Notes: generated by a model not told the origin, from the letters alone. DNA of 64,000 nucleotides from Chryseosolibacter sp964551035 (GCA_964551035.1 CAZKBK010000026.1:1-64000), one strand, 5' to 3'. Counted from the stretch's first letter, positions 35,443 to 45,558 are shown. A program made the numbers and translations.

Positions 35443-37170
35443 TTACCAGCCGGGGTTTTGTTCATAGACATTATTCGACAGGCGGATCTCTGTTTCAGGA
35501 ATAGAAACAAGCCCTTTGGTTTCCTCGCGGTAGTCGACCTGGTAGGTGGTCACACTGCCAGAATTCCCGACCTGAATAGCGTTATCGAAGAAGTTCCTGG
35601 AATCGTCGTTAACATCGCCCCACCGGACGAGATCGAACCAACGCAGACCCTCGAAAGCCAGTTCGTGCAAGCGCTCCTGTTTGAGTGCATCCAACGAATA
35701 GGCGACAGGTCCCAGGCCAGCCCTGTCTCTGACGAGGTTCATGTATTGGGCATCCTCCGTAAGTTCAGACAACATCAGCAAGACGTCGGCAAAACGCATA
35801 TAGTAAAAGTCTTGGGCGTGCCGCAACTGCATGTCCGTATTAGGCCAACCATAGATGTAGTTGAACAATCCCTTCATCCCGGTGCCGTCGTCAAACTCCA
35901 GGTGCATGTATTTCTTGTTGAAGAGCCCTGTTTCGTGGTCGCCTTTATCTCCGGCATAGCCGGCTGTCCCTTCCTCTGCCACGCCTGTCCGGACTACGGA
36001 TCCCAGTTTTCTCGGGTCGGCATCATCCCACTGGTTAAAGAAGTCGGTATGAACGGTTCCCCATCCCCATCCTTCGCCGAAAGGCGTAAGGCCCGAGTTG
36101 CCCCGGAGGCCCATAAACAAGCTCATGCGATTGGTTGTCCTTTGTCCCAGGGTCCAGCCCCAGTCTGCGAATGTATAACGCAGCGCAAACATCACTTCGG
36201 TGTTGCCAGTACCAACGGTGGAATTGAAACCGTCCTGGCCAGCCCATTGCAGCCCTTCGTCAGCCGCCCACTGGTATACGGTGGTGCCGGCAGTGTGGTT
36301 AATCTGGCTGTAGGGCCACAGGTTGCGGAAGTCGTCCAGCATTTGATAGCCGCTGTTGTTCACACAGTCGGTCAACTCATTGATGACATCCTGTTTGGTG
36401 ATGGTTCCGCCATCAGGCAGGGTGAATTCGGTCGTGGCCTGTCCTTCGATGTTGGTCATGTAGCCTGTGTAAAACAAGTACACGCGCGCCAGATAGGCCT
36501 GCGCTACCCAATGATTGGTATGGCCGTACTCCGAAAGCGGAATGGCAGCGGGATCGATCGCTGGCATAAGGTCAATAGCCAGCTTCAGGTCTGCAGCAAT
36601 TTGCCCATAGGTTTCTGTAAACGTTGCACGAGGCAGATCCCGGGGCGTGGATGTAGAGGTGATCAGCGGCATGCCGCCGAAAAACTTTGCCGCCCGGAAG
36701 AGCAGAAAGCCGCGCATAAAGTACATCTCACCCAAAATTTGGTTTTTATACTCCTGGACGGCCGCTTCACTGCCGAAATCAGCCGAAAGATCGGCGTCTG
36801 AAATCTTTTCTATGATTGTATTGGCCCGGAATATACCGTTGTAAGTTTCCACCCAAAGATCCCTGTACGTATCATCGTTGGGGTCAACAAAATTATCTAC
36901 ATTCTTTGCGCCCTGATCGTCCGGGCCGCCACCACCCAGCATGGTGTCGTCCAGCAGGGAGGCGGATATGTGCTCGTCGGCGAACACATTTCCACCGCTT
37001 ATGTACAAGCTATTGTACACGCCTCCGAGCGCAGCGTCAAAATCAGCCTTGGTCTTGTAAAAGGTATCTGTATTTGACCCGAATTTATTCGTCATGTCCA
37101 GGAACGAGTCGTCGCACCCTGCCATTGCCAAGAGCAACATGGCTCCCACTATATGTTTTATTCTTTTCAT
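35443..37170 (-). CDS. SusD-like nutrient-binding lipoprotein
   Basis: ATG 37170 gives MKRIKHIVGAMLLLAMAGC, a good lipoprotein signal; an ATG at 37179 would add three residues. The 575-residue protein has SusD features: DSFLDMTNKFGSNTDTFYKT, TPR-like helices, RGFLLFRAAKFFGGMPLI near 150, and the C-terminal ERLHELAFEGLRWFDLVRWG and IPETEIRLSNNVYEQNPGW. SusD covers the SusC channel and binds oligosaccharide or other large ligands. It sits 19 nt after susC. Confidence 0.95.
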   Translation of the reverse strand: MKRIKHIVGAMLLLAMAGCDDSFLDMTNKFGSNTDTFYKTKADFDAALGGVYNSLYISGGNVFADEHISASLLDDTMLGGGGPDDQGAKNVDNFVDPNDDTYRDLWVETYNGIFRANTIIEKISDADLSADFGSEAAVQEYKNQILGEMYFMRGFLLFRAAKFFGGMPLITSTSTPRDLPRATFTETYGQIAADLKLAIDLMPAIDPAAIPLSEYGHTNHWVAQAYLARVYLFYTGYMTNIEGQATTEFTLPDGGTITKQDVINELTDCVNNSGYQMLDDFRNLWPYSQINHTAGTTVYQWAADEGLQWAGQDGFNSTVGTGNTEVMFALRYTFADWGWTLGQRTTNRMSLFMGLRGNSGLTPFGEGWGWGTVHTDFFNQWDDADPRKLGSVVRTGVAEEGTAGYAGDKGDHETGLFNKKYMHLEFDDGTGMKGLFNYIYGWPNTDMQLRHAQDFYYMRFADVLLMLSELTEDAQYMNLVRDRAGLGPVAYSLDALKQERLHELAFEGLRWFDLVRWGDVNDDSRNFFDNAIQVGNSGSVTTYQVDYREETKGLVSIPETEIRLSNNVYEQNPGW

Positions 37171-37189
37171 AGTATTCATGTTCAATGCG

Positions 37190-40100
37190 TTAGAACGATA
37201 GATTTACACCCAACATCACCGTACGCGGTAAGGGATACAGGCCGAGATCGATGCCCGATGCCCACTGCATGGTGTCGGCACCACCCCAGGTTACTTCGGG
37301 ATCCATTCCCTCATACTTGGTAAAGGTATAGAGGTTGTTTACCGTCATGTACACCTGGGCGCCTCTGAACACGCCAAGCCTGCGTGCGAGGGTCCCGAAG
37401 TCGTACCCAACGGTCAGGTTATTGATGCGCAGGAAGTCGGCATCATGCATGTAAATATCCGAGATGAACTGCTGGTTACGGTGCGACACCGAACTGAGGC
37501 GCGGCAGGCGGTTGGAGGTGCCCTCTCCATGCCACCGCCCGAAGATCTCCGTCGTGTAGTTTTGATCGAACTGGTCGGAGAACGAACGGTATGACCGCAT
37601 AACCTGATGCCCAAACTTGCCGGCCAGGGTCATGTTGGCGTATATCCCTTTCCAGGATGCATTGAGTTGAATACCCAATTCGAGATCAGGGATAGGGTTG
37701 CCAAGCATGACCTTGTCTTCGTCATCAATGATTCCGTCATTGTTCTGGTCCACGAACCGCACATCGCCGGGGCGTATCGCGTTCAGGCCTTCCGTCCCGC
37801 CCTGAGGAAACTCCATCGGTTGGCCTTCCGGACCTACATAAGCGTCCGCTTCAGCCTGGTTTTGAATGATCCCGGCCGTCTGAAAACCATAGAAATAGCC
37901 AATGGGCATTCCTACTTCAACCCGCGAAACAAAGGAAGTTCCTTGCGACAAAATATGAGCATCACCATTGATAATACCCTCAGCGTTCGCCAAACGTACC
38001 ACTTCATTTTTCACGGTAGCCCCGCTTACGATTACGCCATATTTGAGATCTCCCATTTGATCGTTCCATCCCAGGGCAACCTCAATGCCCGTGTTTTTCA
38101 CGTCACCGCCATTGATCCACGGTGCATCGGCTCCGGTGGTACCCTGCACGGGCGCCTGCACCAGCCAATCTTTGGTGAGTTTCTGATACCAGTCAAACGT
38201 CAGTGACAGCTTGGAATTCATGAAAGCCGCATCCAGACCGATGTCTATCTGCTCCGAAGTTTCCCATCCAACGTCGGGATTAGGCGTATTCTGAGGGATG
38301 TATGTAAGCGAGGAAGTCAGCTTATCGCCACCAAAATAATAGCCCTGGCTGAGCGGTACAACATTCGTAAGATAGCGGAATGCACCGACGTCCTGATTAC
38401 CATTCTGTCCCCAGCTTGCCCGCAGCTTACCAAAATCCACGATGTTGCTGAGTCCCGCCAGGAAAGCTTCCTCCATAAAGTTCCAGGCGCCGGAAACGGC
38501 GAAGAAATTGCCATACCGTTTGTGAGGCAAAAAGTTGCCCGACCCGTCTCGTCTCGCGGTAAAATCCGCCATGTATTTTTCCTGATAGTTGTAAGACAGC
38601 CGTCCCATGTAGGACATCAGGCCTCCGCCATTAGCAGCCCAGTCCCTGCCGCTGGCACCCACCTGCGCTTGCGAAGCCGGCGGTGAGGTATTGTCAAGAA
38701 ACGCGTAATCCGGATCATTGTAGAGGGGATTTGCCCTGGTACCGCTGAGGTTGAAATTCAAAATGTCATGCCTGATCTGTTCGTTACCGACCAGAACCTG
38801 CACATTGTGCTCACCGAAGGACCGCTCATAAGAAATAGTATTCGTCCAGGTAGTGTTCGCGCCCTGGTATGCGGACTGACCGATACTTCTGGCCGCAGAT
38901 TGTCTCTGGAATTGGGAACTTAAGGCATAGGAAGGCGCAAAAGACCGGCCCCAGCCGAACCAGGAATTGATACCAAATGAAGACCTGATCCGCAGGTTGT
39001 CAATCGGCTCCAATTCGCCATATACATTTCCGACGATGTTATTGCCTTTGCCCCAATTGAAATTATGGCGGTAAAACATTGTAGCAATCGGGTTGGCCTG
39101 GCCCAGGCTTATGCCCTCAAGTGTGGGCGCAAAACCGTATTCACTGGGCGAGCCGTCCCAATAGGCGGGCAGGAGCGGATTGATCACCAACGCGTCGTGC
39201 AGGTCGTTCCAATAGATATTCCCGGTACCCGTGCCCCGCGTTTGTGAGTTAGTATACGTGAAGTTTTCTCCAAGCTTAAGGATCTTCCTGTTACCTACTT
39301 TCACCAGGCTGATTTCCGTGTTGAGGCGAGCGGTGAGTCTCTTAAGACCGGCTCCGATGATGTCGCCGCCAATCATGCCCGCCTGGTCCAGGTAGGAGAA
39401 GCCGGCGCCGTAAACGATGTCTTCTCCGGCTCCTGTAATATTGAATGCGTGACTCTTGATCGGCGCGTCCTTCTGGGTAATTTCATCCACCCAGTCCGTT
39501 CCTTTCCATCCATTTTGCAACCTGTTCCAGATCTCGTCACCGTAAGCCGTTCCGGCGTCAGCAACCCCACCAACGTTGGCCGGGTTATTCAGCCAGCTAT
39601 TGCCCTGAAGCACCGCTTGCCAGTCGGTAACGGGCAGTCCGTCGTTGGCGAGCCCTTCATCCATAATAAACATATACTCCTGAGCATTGAGCGCCGGGGG
39701 CTTTTTATAGATGTTTTGCACACCGTAGTATCCGTTGTAACTGATCTGAGTTGGCGATCCCTTTTTGCCCTTGCGCGTTGTGACAATCACTACGCCGTTA
39801 GCGCCACGCGACCCATAAATGGCGGCGGAAGCAGCGTCTTTCAACACATCAATCGACTCAATATCAGACGGGGCCAGGTAATTGATGTCGTTACCGACCG
39901 GAACCCCGTCTACAATATAGAGCGGATTCGAGTTTCCGATGGTGCCGATCCCGCGGATGCGCACCCTCGTGCCCGCCCCGGGTTGTCCGTTATTCCTCGA
40001 TACACTAACACCGGGCGTGATCCCCTGAAGCGCTTCCATGGCACTGCTCGTGTTGAGCGCCTGGAGGTCTTCTCCATCCATGTGAAGGTTCGCACCCGTT

Positions 40101-40468
40101 AACAGGGCTTTCTTCTGCTCGCCGTACCCGATCACCACAACCTCCTGTAGCGCGCGGACATCGGGCGTCAGGTTCACGTCGATCACTGTGCGGGAACCAA
40201 CGGCCTCTTCCCGGGCCTCGTACCCGATAAAACTGAAAATTAAAATGGAGTTATCGTTGACTCCACCCAACGTGTAAGCCCCTTCCGCGTCGGATACCGC
40301 CCCCGAGGCGGTTCCTTTGACTATCACATTTACACCAGGCAGCGGCAGCCCGGCTTCATCGACTACCTTCCCGGATACTGTGCGATCCTGGGCCAAGGCC
40401 ATCGATGAGAAAAGACACAGCACCAGCGCTGTGCAACTCAACTTCTTGTACAGTTGTTTCATCATCAT
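37190..40468 (-). CDS. SusC-like TonB-dependent receptor
   Basis: I start at ATG 40468 (three adjacent Met codons), giving a signal peptide (MKQLYKKLSCTALVLCLF) and 1092 residues. It has a carboxypeptidase-regulatory domain, a plug beginning LQEVVVIGYGEQKKALLTG, the IDVLKDAASAAIYGSRGANG motif characteristic of SusC, a TonB barrel and the terminal RTVMLGVNLSF. It forms the outer-membrane channel for the SusD gene that follows. No glycoside hydrolase is encoded nearby, so the substrate is not predictable. Confidence 0.96.
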   Translation of the reverse strand: MMMKQLYKKLSCTALVLCLFSSMALAQDRTVSGKVVDEAGLPLPGVNVIVKGTASGAVSDAEGAYTLGGVNDNSILIFSFIGYEAREEAVGSRTVIDVNLTPDVRALQEVVVIGYGEQKKALLTGANLHMDGEDLQALNTSSAMEALQGITPGVSVSRNNGQPGAGTRVRIRGIGTIGNSNPLYIVDGVPVGNDINYLAPSDIESIDVLKDAASAAIYGSRGANGVVIVTTRKGKKGSPTQISYNGYYGVQNIYKKPPALNAQEYMFIMDEGLANDGLPVTDWQAVLQGNSWLNNPANVGGVADAGTAYGDEIWNRLQNGWKGTDWVDEITQKDAPIKSHAFNITGAGEDIVYGAGFSYLDQAGMIGGDIIGAGLKRLTARLNTEISLVKVGNRKILKLGENFTYTNSQTRGTGTGNIYWNDLHDALVINPLLPAYWDGSPSEYGFAPTLEGISLGQANPIATMFYRHNFNWGKGNNIVGNVYGELEPIDNLRIRSSFGINSWFGWGRSFAPSYALSSQFQRQSAARSIGQSAYQGANTTWTNTISYERSFGEHNVQVLVGNEQIRHDILNFNLSGTRANPLYNDPDYAFLDNTSPPASQAQVGASGRDWAANGGGLMSYMGRLSYNYQEKYMADFTARRDGSGNFLPHKRYGNFFAVSGAWNFMEEAFLAGLSNIVDFGKLRASWGQNGNQDVGAFRYLTNVVPLSQGYYFGGDKLTSSLTYIPQNTPNPDVGWETSEQIDIGLDAAFMNSKLSLTFDWYQKLTKDWLVQAPVQGTTGADAPWINGGDVKNTGIEVALGWNDQMGDLKYGVIVSGATVKNEVVRLANAEGIINGDAHILSQGTSFVSRVEVGMPIGYFYGFQTAGIIQNQAEADAYVGPEGQPMEFPQGGTEGLNAIRPGDVRFVDQNNDGIIDDEDKVMLGNPIPDLELGIQLNASWKGIYANMTLAGKFGHQVMRSYRSFSDQFDQNYTTEIFGRWHGEGTSNRLPRLSSVSHRNQQFISDIYMHDADFLRINNLTVGYDFGTLARRLGVFRGAQVYMTVNNLYTFTKYEGMDPEVTWGGADTMQWASGIDLGLYPLPRTVMLGVNLSF

Positions 40469-40855
40469 TCTTTGGGTTAGGTTAAGTAACGTTATCTGCA
40501 CGTACGACCATCTGGATTCCGTTTGTGCAAAATCCAAAATAGAAATTTTAGCGATCCGGCCGCTGAATTATGCAACAAAACTTGCCGCAAACGTTTTCAC
40601 AACCGATTGTCTAAACTTAGGGAAAGAATTACAAGTTGCGTTTACCGCCCAATCGGGCGCCGGATGCATAAGACTCGAAAATAGGCCGCGTTCACGGACA
40701 CACGCAGAACCGCCTGGTTCGCCGGCGCCTCATGTTTCTGGTGATCGTATTCATGATGGTATCCCCCTGGAGGACGCGATCCGGAACGCTGGCGAATGCT
40801 GACTAATTCGCCCGTGCGATCCGCGCTATCTACAACAAGGCTTGGGAATCGCTTC
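40469..40855. other. Intergenic region upstream of the first SusC gene
   Basis: These 387 bases hold no convincing gene. The part next to the SusC start is A+T-rich and probably holds its promoter, but I find no clean TAnnTTTG match. The rest, towards the permease stop at 40856, is GC-rich and featureless. Confidence 0.5.
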
Positions 40856-43579
40856 CTACTCCATCCTCAGGCTCTTCACCGGATTCGCCAGCGCCGCCCT
40901 GATACTTTGATAGCTCACGGTTGCCAAAGCGATCAGTGCGCCGATCGAAGCGGCGACTACCAGCGTCCATACGCCAATATCCGCGCGATATGAAAATCCT
41001 TCCAACCAACGGCTCATGGCCAACCAACTCAACGGCAGGGCCACCACGATGGCGATGGCGACGAGTTTAAGAAAATCGACCGATAGGCTGTACGCGATGT
41101 GGCCGGTACTCGCACCCATTACTTTACGGATGCCGATCTCGCGCGAACGCCTTTCAGCGCTGAACGTCGCCAGTCCGAACAACCCCAGGCACGCAATGCA
41201 GAGCGACAACAGCGTGAACGTGACGAATATCCTTCCCAGCCGGAGCTCCGCCTTGTAGGTATCGTCGAAGGAGTCGTCCATGAAGTAATAGTTGAAGGGC
41301 TGCCCCGGGGCTACCTTGTTCCACAGTTGTCCGATGTTGGCGATGGCGTCCGCAAAATCACCAGCCTTCAACCGGATCAACATCTTATCCGCATTTTTGC
41401 CCAGCACCAGGCTCAGGGCATCAATGCTGTTGCGCATGGATTCGAAGTGAAAATTCTTTACCACGCCTACGACCGTCAGGTACTCCATGTTCTCTTTGTC
41501 GGCACGGTGGAAGTCGCTCGTCATGCGAAGGCCGATCGCCTCTTCCGGCGTTACGCCCAGCATCTTCACCGCCGATTCATTCAACAGCACGGCTGACGAA
41601 TCCGCGCCGAACTTCCGGTCGAAGTTCCGGCCGGCAACGATCTCCAGGTCGAGCGTGGGAACGTAATTGAAGTCGATCAGCCACTCTGCTATGATGATGG
41701 CCTGCTCCGAGTTGAACACATCCGTGCCAATGGCGCCTTCGAGAAAGTACGTCGTCCCACTCCGCGCCGAGGGCGTGGGCAGAAAGCTGCTGAGCGAGAC
41801 GTTTTCCACCTGACTCAATCGGTCGATCTCGTCACGCAAAGACCGGACCTGGTTGCCCGCGGCGTTGATGTCGTCGAGGATAAGTACCTGATCCTTTTGG
41901 AATCCGAGGTCCTTGTGGCGAATGAAGTTTACCTGTTTGTACACCACCAGGGTGCAGACGATCAGGAACAGCGAAACCGAAAACTGAAAAACCACCAGCG
42001 CATTTCGCACGCGTCCCCCACCGACACTTTCGCCGCCGCGCTTCAGGATCCGGGAAGGAATAAACCTGGACATGAAGAACGCCGGATACCCGCCGGAAGC
42101 CAGTCCCAGCAGGACACTGGCCGCCAACAGGATCAACCAGAAAAACGGGCTGGCGAATGGAATCGCGATCTCTTTTCCGGCAAGCCGATTAAAGAATGGC
42201 AGTGCCAGGGAAGCGAGGCCAATAGACAGCCCCAGCGAGAGCAGCGATATCACGGCCGACTCAATAAGAAATTGTTTGACGATGCCGAGCCGGTTCGAGC
42301 CCAGCGTTTTCCTGATTCCCACTTCTTTTGCGCGGGTGAGCGAATGCGCCGTAGAGAGGTTCATGAAATTCACGGATGCCAGTACAAGGAGGAATACGCC
42401 GATGAAGGCCATAATATATATGCGCTGGATGTCGCTGTTGGGGCTGAACTCGCCTTCGCGGTCGATGGAATGAAGGTGAATGTCCGTAAGGGCGGTGGCG
42501 TTGAAGCGCATGTAGTCGCCGGTCTGTTCTTCGTTTGCGCGCGCATTCTCCACCGTTAGTCCCGGCACGAACGTCATGGCCCACGGGATGAGATAGTTGT
42601 CTTTTACGGTGTTGAGAAAAGTCTGAAGGTCTGCGACGCTGGCGCCTGGGCGAAGTTTTACGAATGTGGGGAAGTACCATGTATTCCAGGCGAGCGTTTT
42701 TTCATCTTCATAACTGGTGAGCGAAATGAATACACTGTGATTTCTCAAAAAAGAATTGCGCGGAAGGTCTTTCATCACGCCGGTAACCAGAAACATTTTG
42801 TCATTATCGATCAGTACGCTTTTCCCCAACGCTTTTTCCCCGCCAAAGTGGCGCCTGACAGCGGACTCTGTTAACACCAGCGTATTCGGTTCCCTGAGCG
42901 CCGTGCGCGGATTGCCTTCGAGAAGTTCCAGGCCGAACATCGTGAAGAATGAACTGTCTACCGCGGTTACATGCCGCTCCTTCACGTTAAGTGCAGTGCC
43001 TGTCGGGCGCATGAGCACGCCGTCCACCTTTCTGAAGCGGGTCACCAGTTCAACCTGGGGACAGTCTTCTTTCAGTGCACCACCCATGGGCCCCGGCGCG
43101 CAGGCATACCAACTGCGCTCGCCGTGCGTGCTGTTGTCGATGTTGATGCGATGGATCCGGTCGGCGTCGGCAAACATCCGGTCGAAGGTCAGCTCGTCAT
43201 GGATAAACAGCGCGATGAGGAGTCCCCCTGATATGCCGAGGGCAAGGCCGAAGGTATTGAGGAATGTAAAGAAGGGTTGTTTGGTGAGGTTCCGGGAAGC
43301 GATCCTCAGATAGCTGCCGAGCATGGAATGCCGCCACGAAAGGAAATGTTTACGCGCGGGCCTGACATTTTGAAATGCTTCGCGGGCAACTTCCGGAATT
43401 TCTCCGAATTCGTTCACGGCGCGCTTAAAAGCCTCCCGCTCTGAAAGGCCTTCCGCGACAAGGTCGTCGATGTGGTCCCTGAGGTGCAGTTCCATTTCCC
43501 GTAGCGACCCGTGGTCGAATGCGCCGTATTTTCTAAACTGCTTAAGCCACGCACTGATTTCCTTTTCAAGATCAAACAT
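40856..43579 (-). CDS. FtsX/MacB-type permease with N-terminal permease-prefix domain
   Basis: ATG 43579 gives 907 residues. The first about 80 residues form a cytosolic prefix domain (FDLEKEISAWLKQFRKYGAF, MELHLRDHIDDLVAEGLSER) also found before other PadR-controlled permeases. Then follow TM1, a MacB-like periplasmic core, an FtsX block with NLSTAHSLTRAKEVGIRK, a second core, and a final FtsX block with FSAERRSREIGIRKVMGAS and PVKSLRME. It starts 4 nt after the PadR gene, so both form one operon. No ATPase gene is adjacent. Confidence 0.92.
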   Translation of the reverse strand: MFDLEKEISAWLKQFRKYGAFDHGSLREMELHLRDHIDDLVAEGLSEREAFKRAVNEFGEIPEVAREAFQNVRPARKHFLSWRHSMLGSYLRIASRNLTKQPFFTFLNTFGLALGISGGLLIALFIHDELTFDRMFADADRIHRINIDNSTHGERSWYACAPGPMGGALKEDCPQVELVTRFRKVDGVLMRPTGTALNVKERHVTAVDSSFFTMFGLELLEGNPRTALREPNTLVLTESAVRRHFGGEKALGKSVLIDNDKMFLVTGVMKDLPRNSFLRNHSVFISLTSYEDEKTLAWNTWYFPTFVKLRPGASVADLQTFLNTVKDNYLIPWAMTFVPGLTVENARANEEQTGDYMRFNATALTDIHLHSIDREGEFSPNSDIQRIYIMAFIGVFLLVLASVNFMNLSTAHSLTRAKEVGIRKTLGSNRLGIVKQFLIESAVISLLSLGLSIGLASLALPFFNRLAGKEIAIPFASPFFWLILLAASVLLGLASGGYPAFFMSRFIPSRILKRGGESVGGGRVRNALVVFQFSVSLFLIVCTLVVYKQVNFIRHKDLGFQKDQVLILDDINAAGNQVRSLRDEIDRLSQVENVSLSSFLPTPSARSGTTYFLEGAIGTDVFNSEQAIIIAEWLIDFNYVPTLDLEIVAGRNFDRKFGADSSAVLLNESAVKMLGVTPEEAIGLRMTSDFHRADKENMEYLTVVGVVKNFHFESMRNSIDALSLVLGKNADKMLIRLKAGDFADAIANIGQLWNKVAPGQPFNYYFMDDSFDDTYKAELRLGRIFVTFTLLSLCIACLGLFGLATFSAERRSREIGIRKVMGASTGHIAYSLSVDFLKLVAIAIVVALPLSWLAMSRWLEGFSYRADIGVWTLVVAASIGALIALATVSYQSIRAALANPVKSLRME

Positions 43580-43583
43580 ATGT

Positions 43584-43922
43584 TTATCCGTTGGTTGAGT
43601 TTGTATCCCATATCGCATGGAGCACCGCCGTCACCTGCTGCCATTGCTCCTGCTCGGCAATCAGCGCCTTCTTTCCCAATGCGGTGATCGCATAGTATTT
43701 CCGCGGCTTCGAATTCTTCTCCATGACCCAGTCGGACGCAACCAACCCTTCCTTCTCAAGGCGGTGCAATACCGGGTACAGCATGCCATCGGAATAGGCG
43801 ATTCTGCCGCCCGATAGTTCTTTGATCTTTTTGATGATGAGGTAGCCATAGCTGTTGCCGCCCCGCAGGATTCCGAGGATCATGGGTTTGGTCGAGGCGG
43901 CGGTCAGGTTCTTGGAGATCAT
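43584..43922 (-). CDS. PadR-family transcriptional regulator (1)
   Basis: The 112-residue winged-helix protein shows the PadR pattern: MILGILRGGNSYGYLIIKKI, DGMLYPVLHRLEKEGLVASD and PRKYYAITALGKKALI, with a C-terminal dimerisation helix. PadR repressors are released by aromatic or hydrophobic ligands and usually control an adjacent transporter. It is the first gene of an operon with the permease downstream. The divergent promoter region lies between 43923 and 44078. Confidence 0.94.
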   Translation of the reverse strand: MISKNLTAASTKPMILGILRGGNSYGYLIIKKIKELSGGRIAYSDGMLYPVLHRLEKEGLVASDWVMEKNSKPRKYYAITALGKKALIAEQEQWQQVTAVLHAIWDTNSTNG

Positions 43923-44052
43923 GGTTTAATGCCGGAAAATTGAACTTTGCTGTACAATATACATAGAATACCAAAGTATAACGGATAATTAGCATGGAGG
44001 TTGCCGTTTTCTATTTTATTTAGATTCCTTCTAAACAAATGTCAATTCTGTC

Positions 44053-44060
44053 TATATTTG
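44053..44060 (+). promoter_or_regulatory. Bacteroidota -7 promoter element TATATTTG
   Basis: TATATTTG matches the Bacteroidota sigma-A -7 consensus TAnnTTTG and lies 18 nt upstream of the gene starting at 44079. I see no good -33 TTG at the usual distance. Confidence 0.55.
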
Positions 44061-44078
44061 TCCGTCCAATCAGGCTTA

Positions 44079-44414
44079 ATGAACAAACTGCTCACAACCC
44101 ACGTCGGTATCACCTTCGATAAAAAGCGGGGTAAATTCGTTCTCAGCCTGGACGGAAGGGAGATTCGCCAAAACGTTTGCGAATTCATTCAAACCATCAG
44201 TTTCCTGGTGGGCAAAGACGTGGAGGAGCACATCATGAATACCGGCAGCGACTACGATTACGTACGCCTGCCCGTTACCGCCGCCGGCACGGTGCTCACA
44301 CTCGACCTGAGGCAATTCATCGCCGTTCGCGAAGCCTATCAGCACCAATTGTTCCTCCTGAAGCTGGAAGACATGCTGATGAGGAAAGGTATTCGCCCCA
44401 CCAGGCTTTTTTAG
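44079..44414 (+). CDS. Small hypothetical protein
   Basis: ATG 44079 (MNKLLTTHVGITFDKKRGKF) gives 111 residues; the frame continues upstream but the TATATTTG promoter at 44053 supports this start. The product has a strand-rich N-terminal part (KFVLSLDGREIRQNVCEFIQ) and a helical C-terminus. No signal or family recognised. It is 95 nt upstream of ferritin in the same direction. Confidence 0.62.
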   Translation: MNKLLTTHVGITFDKKRGKFVLSLDGREIRQNVCEFIQTISFLVGKDVEEHIMNTGSDYDYVRLPVTAAGTVLTLDLRQFIAVREAYQHQLFLLKLEDMLMRKGIRPTRLF

Positions 44415-44509
44415 ACTTATTTCAAATTGCCGCCGCCTGTGCGCATTCGCGTGAGCAACCCAAAGCGATTGCGTATTTTTGGCTTAATTCTTTTACACCG
44501 ATTCGGCTT

Positions 44510-45064
44510 ATGAAAACATCCGTCATACGACTCAAGACCTCCCTGCAGGACAGCATTCATGAAATGCTCAATAACCAGATTGCCATGGAAGCCCATTCTT
44601 CTTCAAGCTATCTGGCGATGTCGGCATGGTGTTACACGCAGGGCCTTAATGGCAGCGGCGATTTTTTCAAGAAGCAATCGCACGAAGAACGCCACCACAT
44701 GCTGAAGATCTTCGACTACCTCGTCGATGCCGGAGGCCAACCCGTTTCACCGGAAGTAACGAACATCGAACACAGCTTCGAAGGACTTCGCGATGTGCTG
44801 GTGAAAGCCTTGGACCAGGAAATTGCGATCACGCAAAGCTTCAACAACATCACGGACCATTGCCACAAGGTAAAAGACTACCAGACTGCCAGGTTTCTTC
44901 ACTGGTTCCTCAGCGAGCAGCTCGAAGAAGAACAGCAGGCGCGCCGTTGCATAGAGCTGTTTGACCTCATTGGCACGGAAGACGGCGGTTTATTCCGTAT
45001 CGACAAGGAGATCATTCGGCTGAAATCCGCCGACATGACCCAGCACGTCCCGAAGACGGTCTAG
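44510..45064 (+). CDS. ftnA: Ferritin (iron-storage, FtnA-type)
   Basis: ATG 44510 gives 184 residues; a longer frame to 44177 is a shadow of the previous gene. The ferroxidase ligands align with bacterial ferritin: Glu27, Glu60 and His63 (SHEERHH), Glu104, Glu136-Gln137 and Glu140 (WFLSEQLEEEQ). The N-terminus is slightly longer than in E. coli FtnA. It stores iron as a 24-mer and limits Fenton chemistry in the cytosol. It stands between two PadR-permease modules; a functional link is not evident. Confidence 0.94.
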   Translation: MKTSVIRLKTSLQDSIHEMLNNQIAMEAHSSSSYLAMSAWCYTQGLNGSGDFFKKQSHEERHHMLKIFDYLVDAGGQPVSPEVTNIEHSFEGLRDVLVKALDQEIAITQSFNNITDHCHKVKDYQTARFLHWFLSEQLEEEQQARRCIELFDLIGTEDGGLFRIDKEIIRLKSADMTQHVPKTV

Positions 45065-45202
45065 TACCCGGAACAGTAGATTCTTTTTTAACCGTCAGGT
45101 TCCTGCGCGACAGATGGCCTCGGCAAGCGTGGCCACCGGGTGTTACGTGTGTGCGTCCTTCAAAGCTGTAAACTAATTTCTTCGCCCTTCCGGAATATTT
45201 CC

Positions 45203-45210
45203 TATATTTG
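45203..45210 (+). promoter_or_regulatory. Bacteroidota -7 promoter element TATATTTG
   Basis: TATATTTG lies 24 nt before the PadR start at 45235 and is identical to the element at 44053, consistent with a promoter of the second PadR-permease operon. Confidence 0.55.
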
Positions 45211-45234
45211 TTCTACAATTTAGTATCAATAGAC

Positions 45235-45558
45235 ATGATTGAAACACGCTTGGGGGAATTCGAGGAAGTAATCCTCCTCCTCGTAGGGATACTCGGCGAG
45301 GAGGCTTATGCCTTCCGGATCGCCGAGGAATTTGAATCCCAGACGAAAAGACCCGTGTCGATAGGCGCTGTCCATTCCACCCTGGTGCGGCTGGAAGACA
45401 AGGGTTTTCTCAACTCCAAAGTGGGCAAATCGACAGCCATACGCGGCGGCAGAAGGAAGCGTATTTTCAACATCACCGCCTACGGCAAACGCGTGCTTCA
45501 GGAAGCAAGGGATTTCAGGATCGCCCTTTGGAACCAATACCCGGCCTTTAGCAAATAA
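45235..45558 (+). CDS. PadR-family transcriptional regulator (2)
   Basis: ATG 45235 gives 107 residues (MIETRLGEFEEVILLLVGIL); the longer frame to 45208 would overlap the promoter. The winged helix is recognisable: FRIAEEFESQTKRPVSIGAV, HSTLVRLEDKGFLNSKVGKS and RRKRIFNITAYGKRVLQEA. It is from a different PadR subgroup than the first copy. It precedes a permease with a different prefix domain by 64 nt, so it probably represses that operon. Confidence 0.93.
   Translation: MIETRLGEFEEVILLLVGILGEEAYAFRIAEEFESQTKRPVSIGAVHSTLVRLEDKGFLNSKVGKSTAIRGGRRKRIFNITAYGKRVLQEARDFRIALWNQYPAFSK

Noticed and set aside
35458..36801. Long open frame on the + strand opposite the first SusD gene (447 codons)
   Set aside because: Antisense of a clear SusD gene, no homology-like motifs, no plausible start context.
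43968..43978. TATACTTTG on the minus strand as -7 element of the first PadR operon
   Set aside because: Spacing between TA and TTTG is three rather than two, so it does not match TAnnTTTG.
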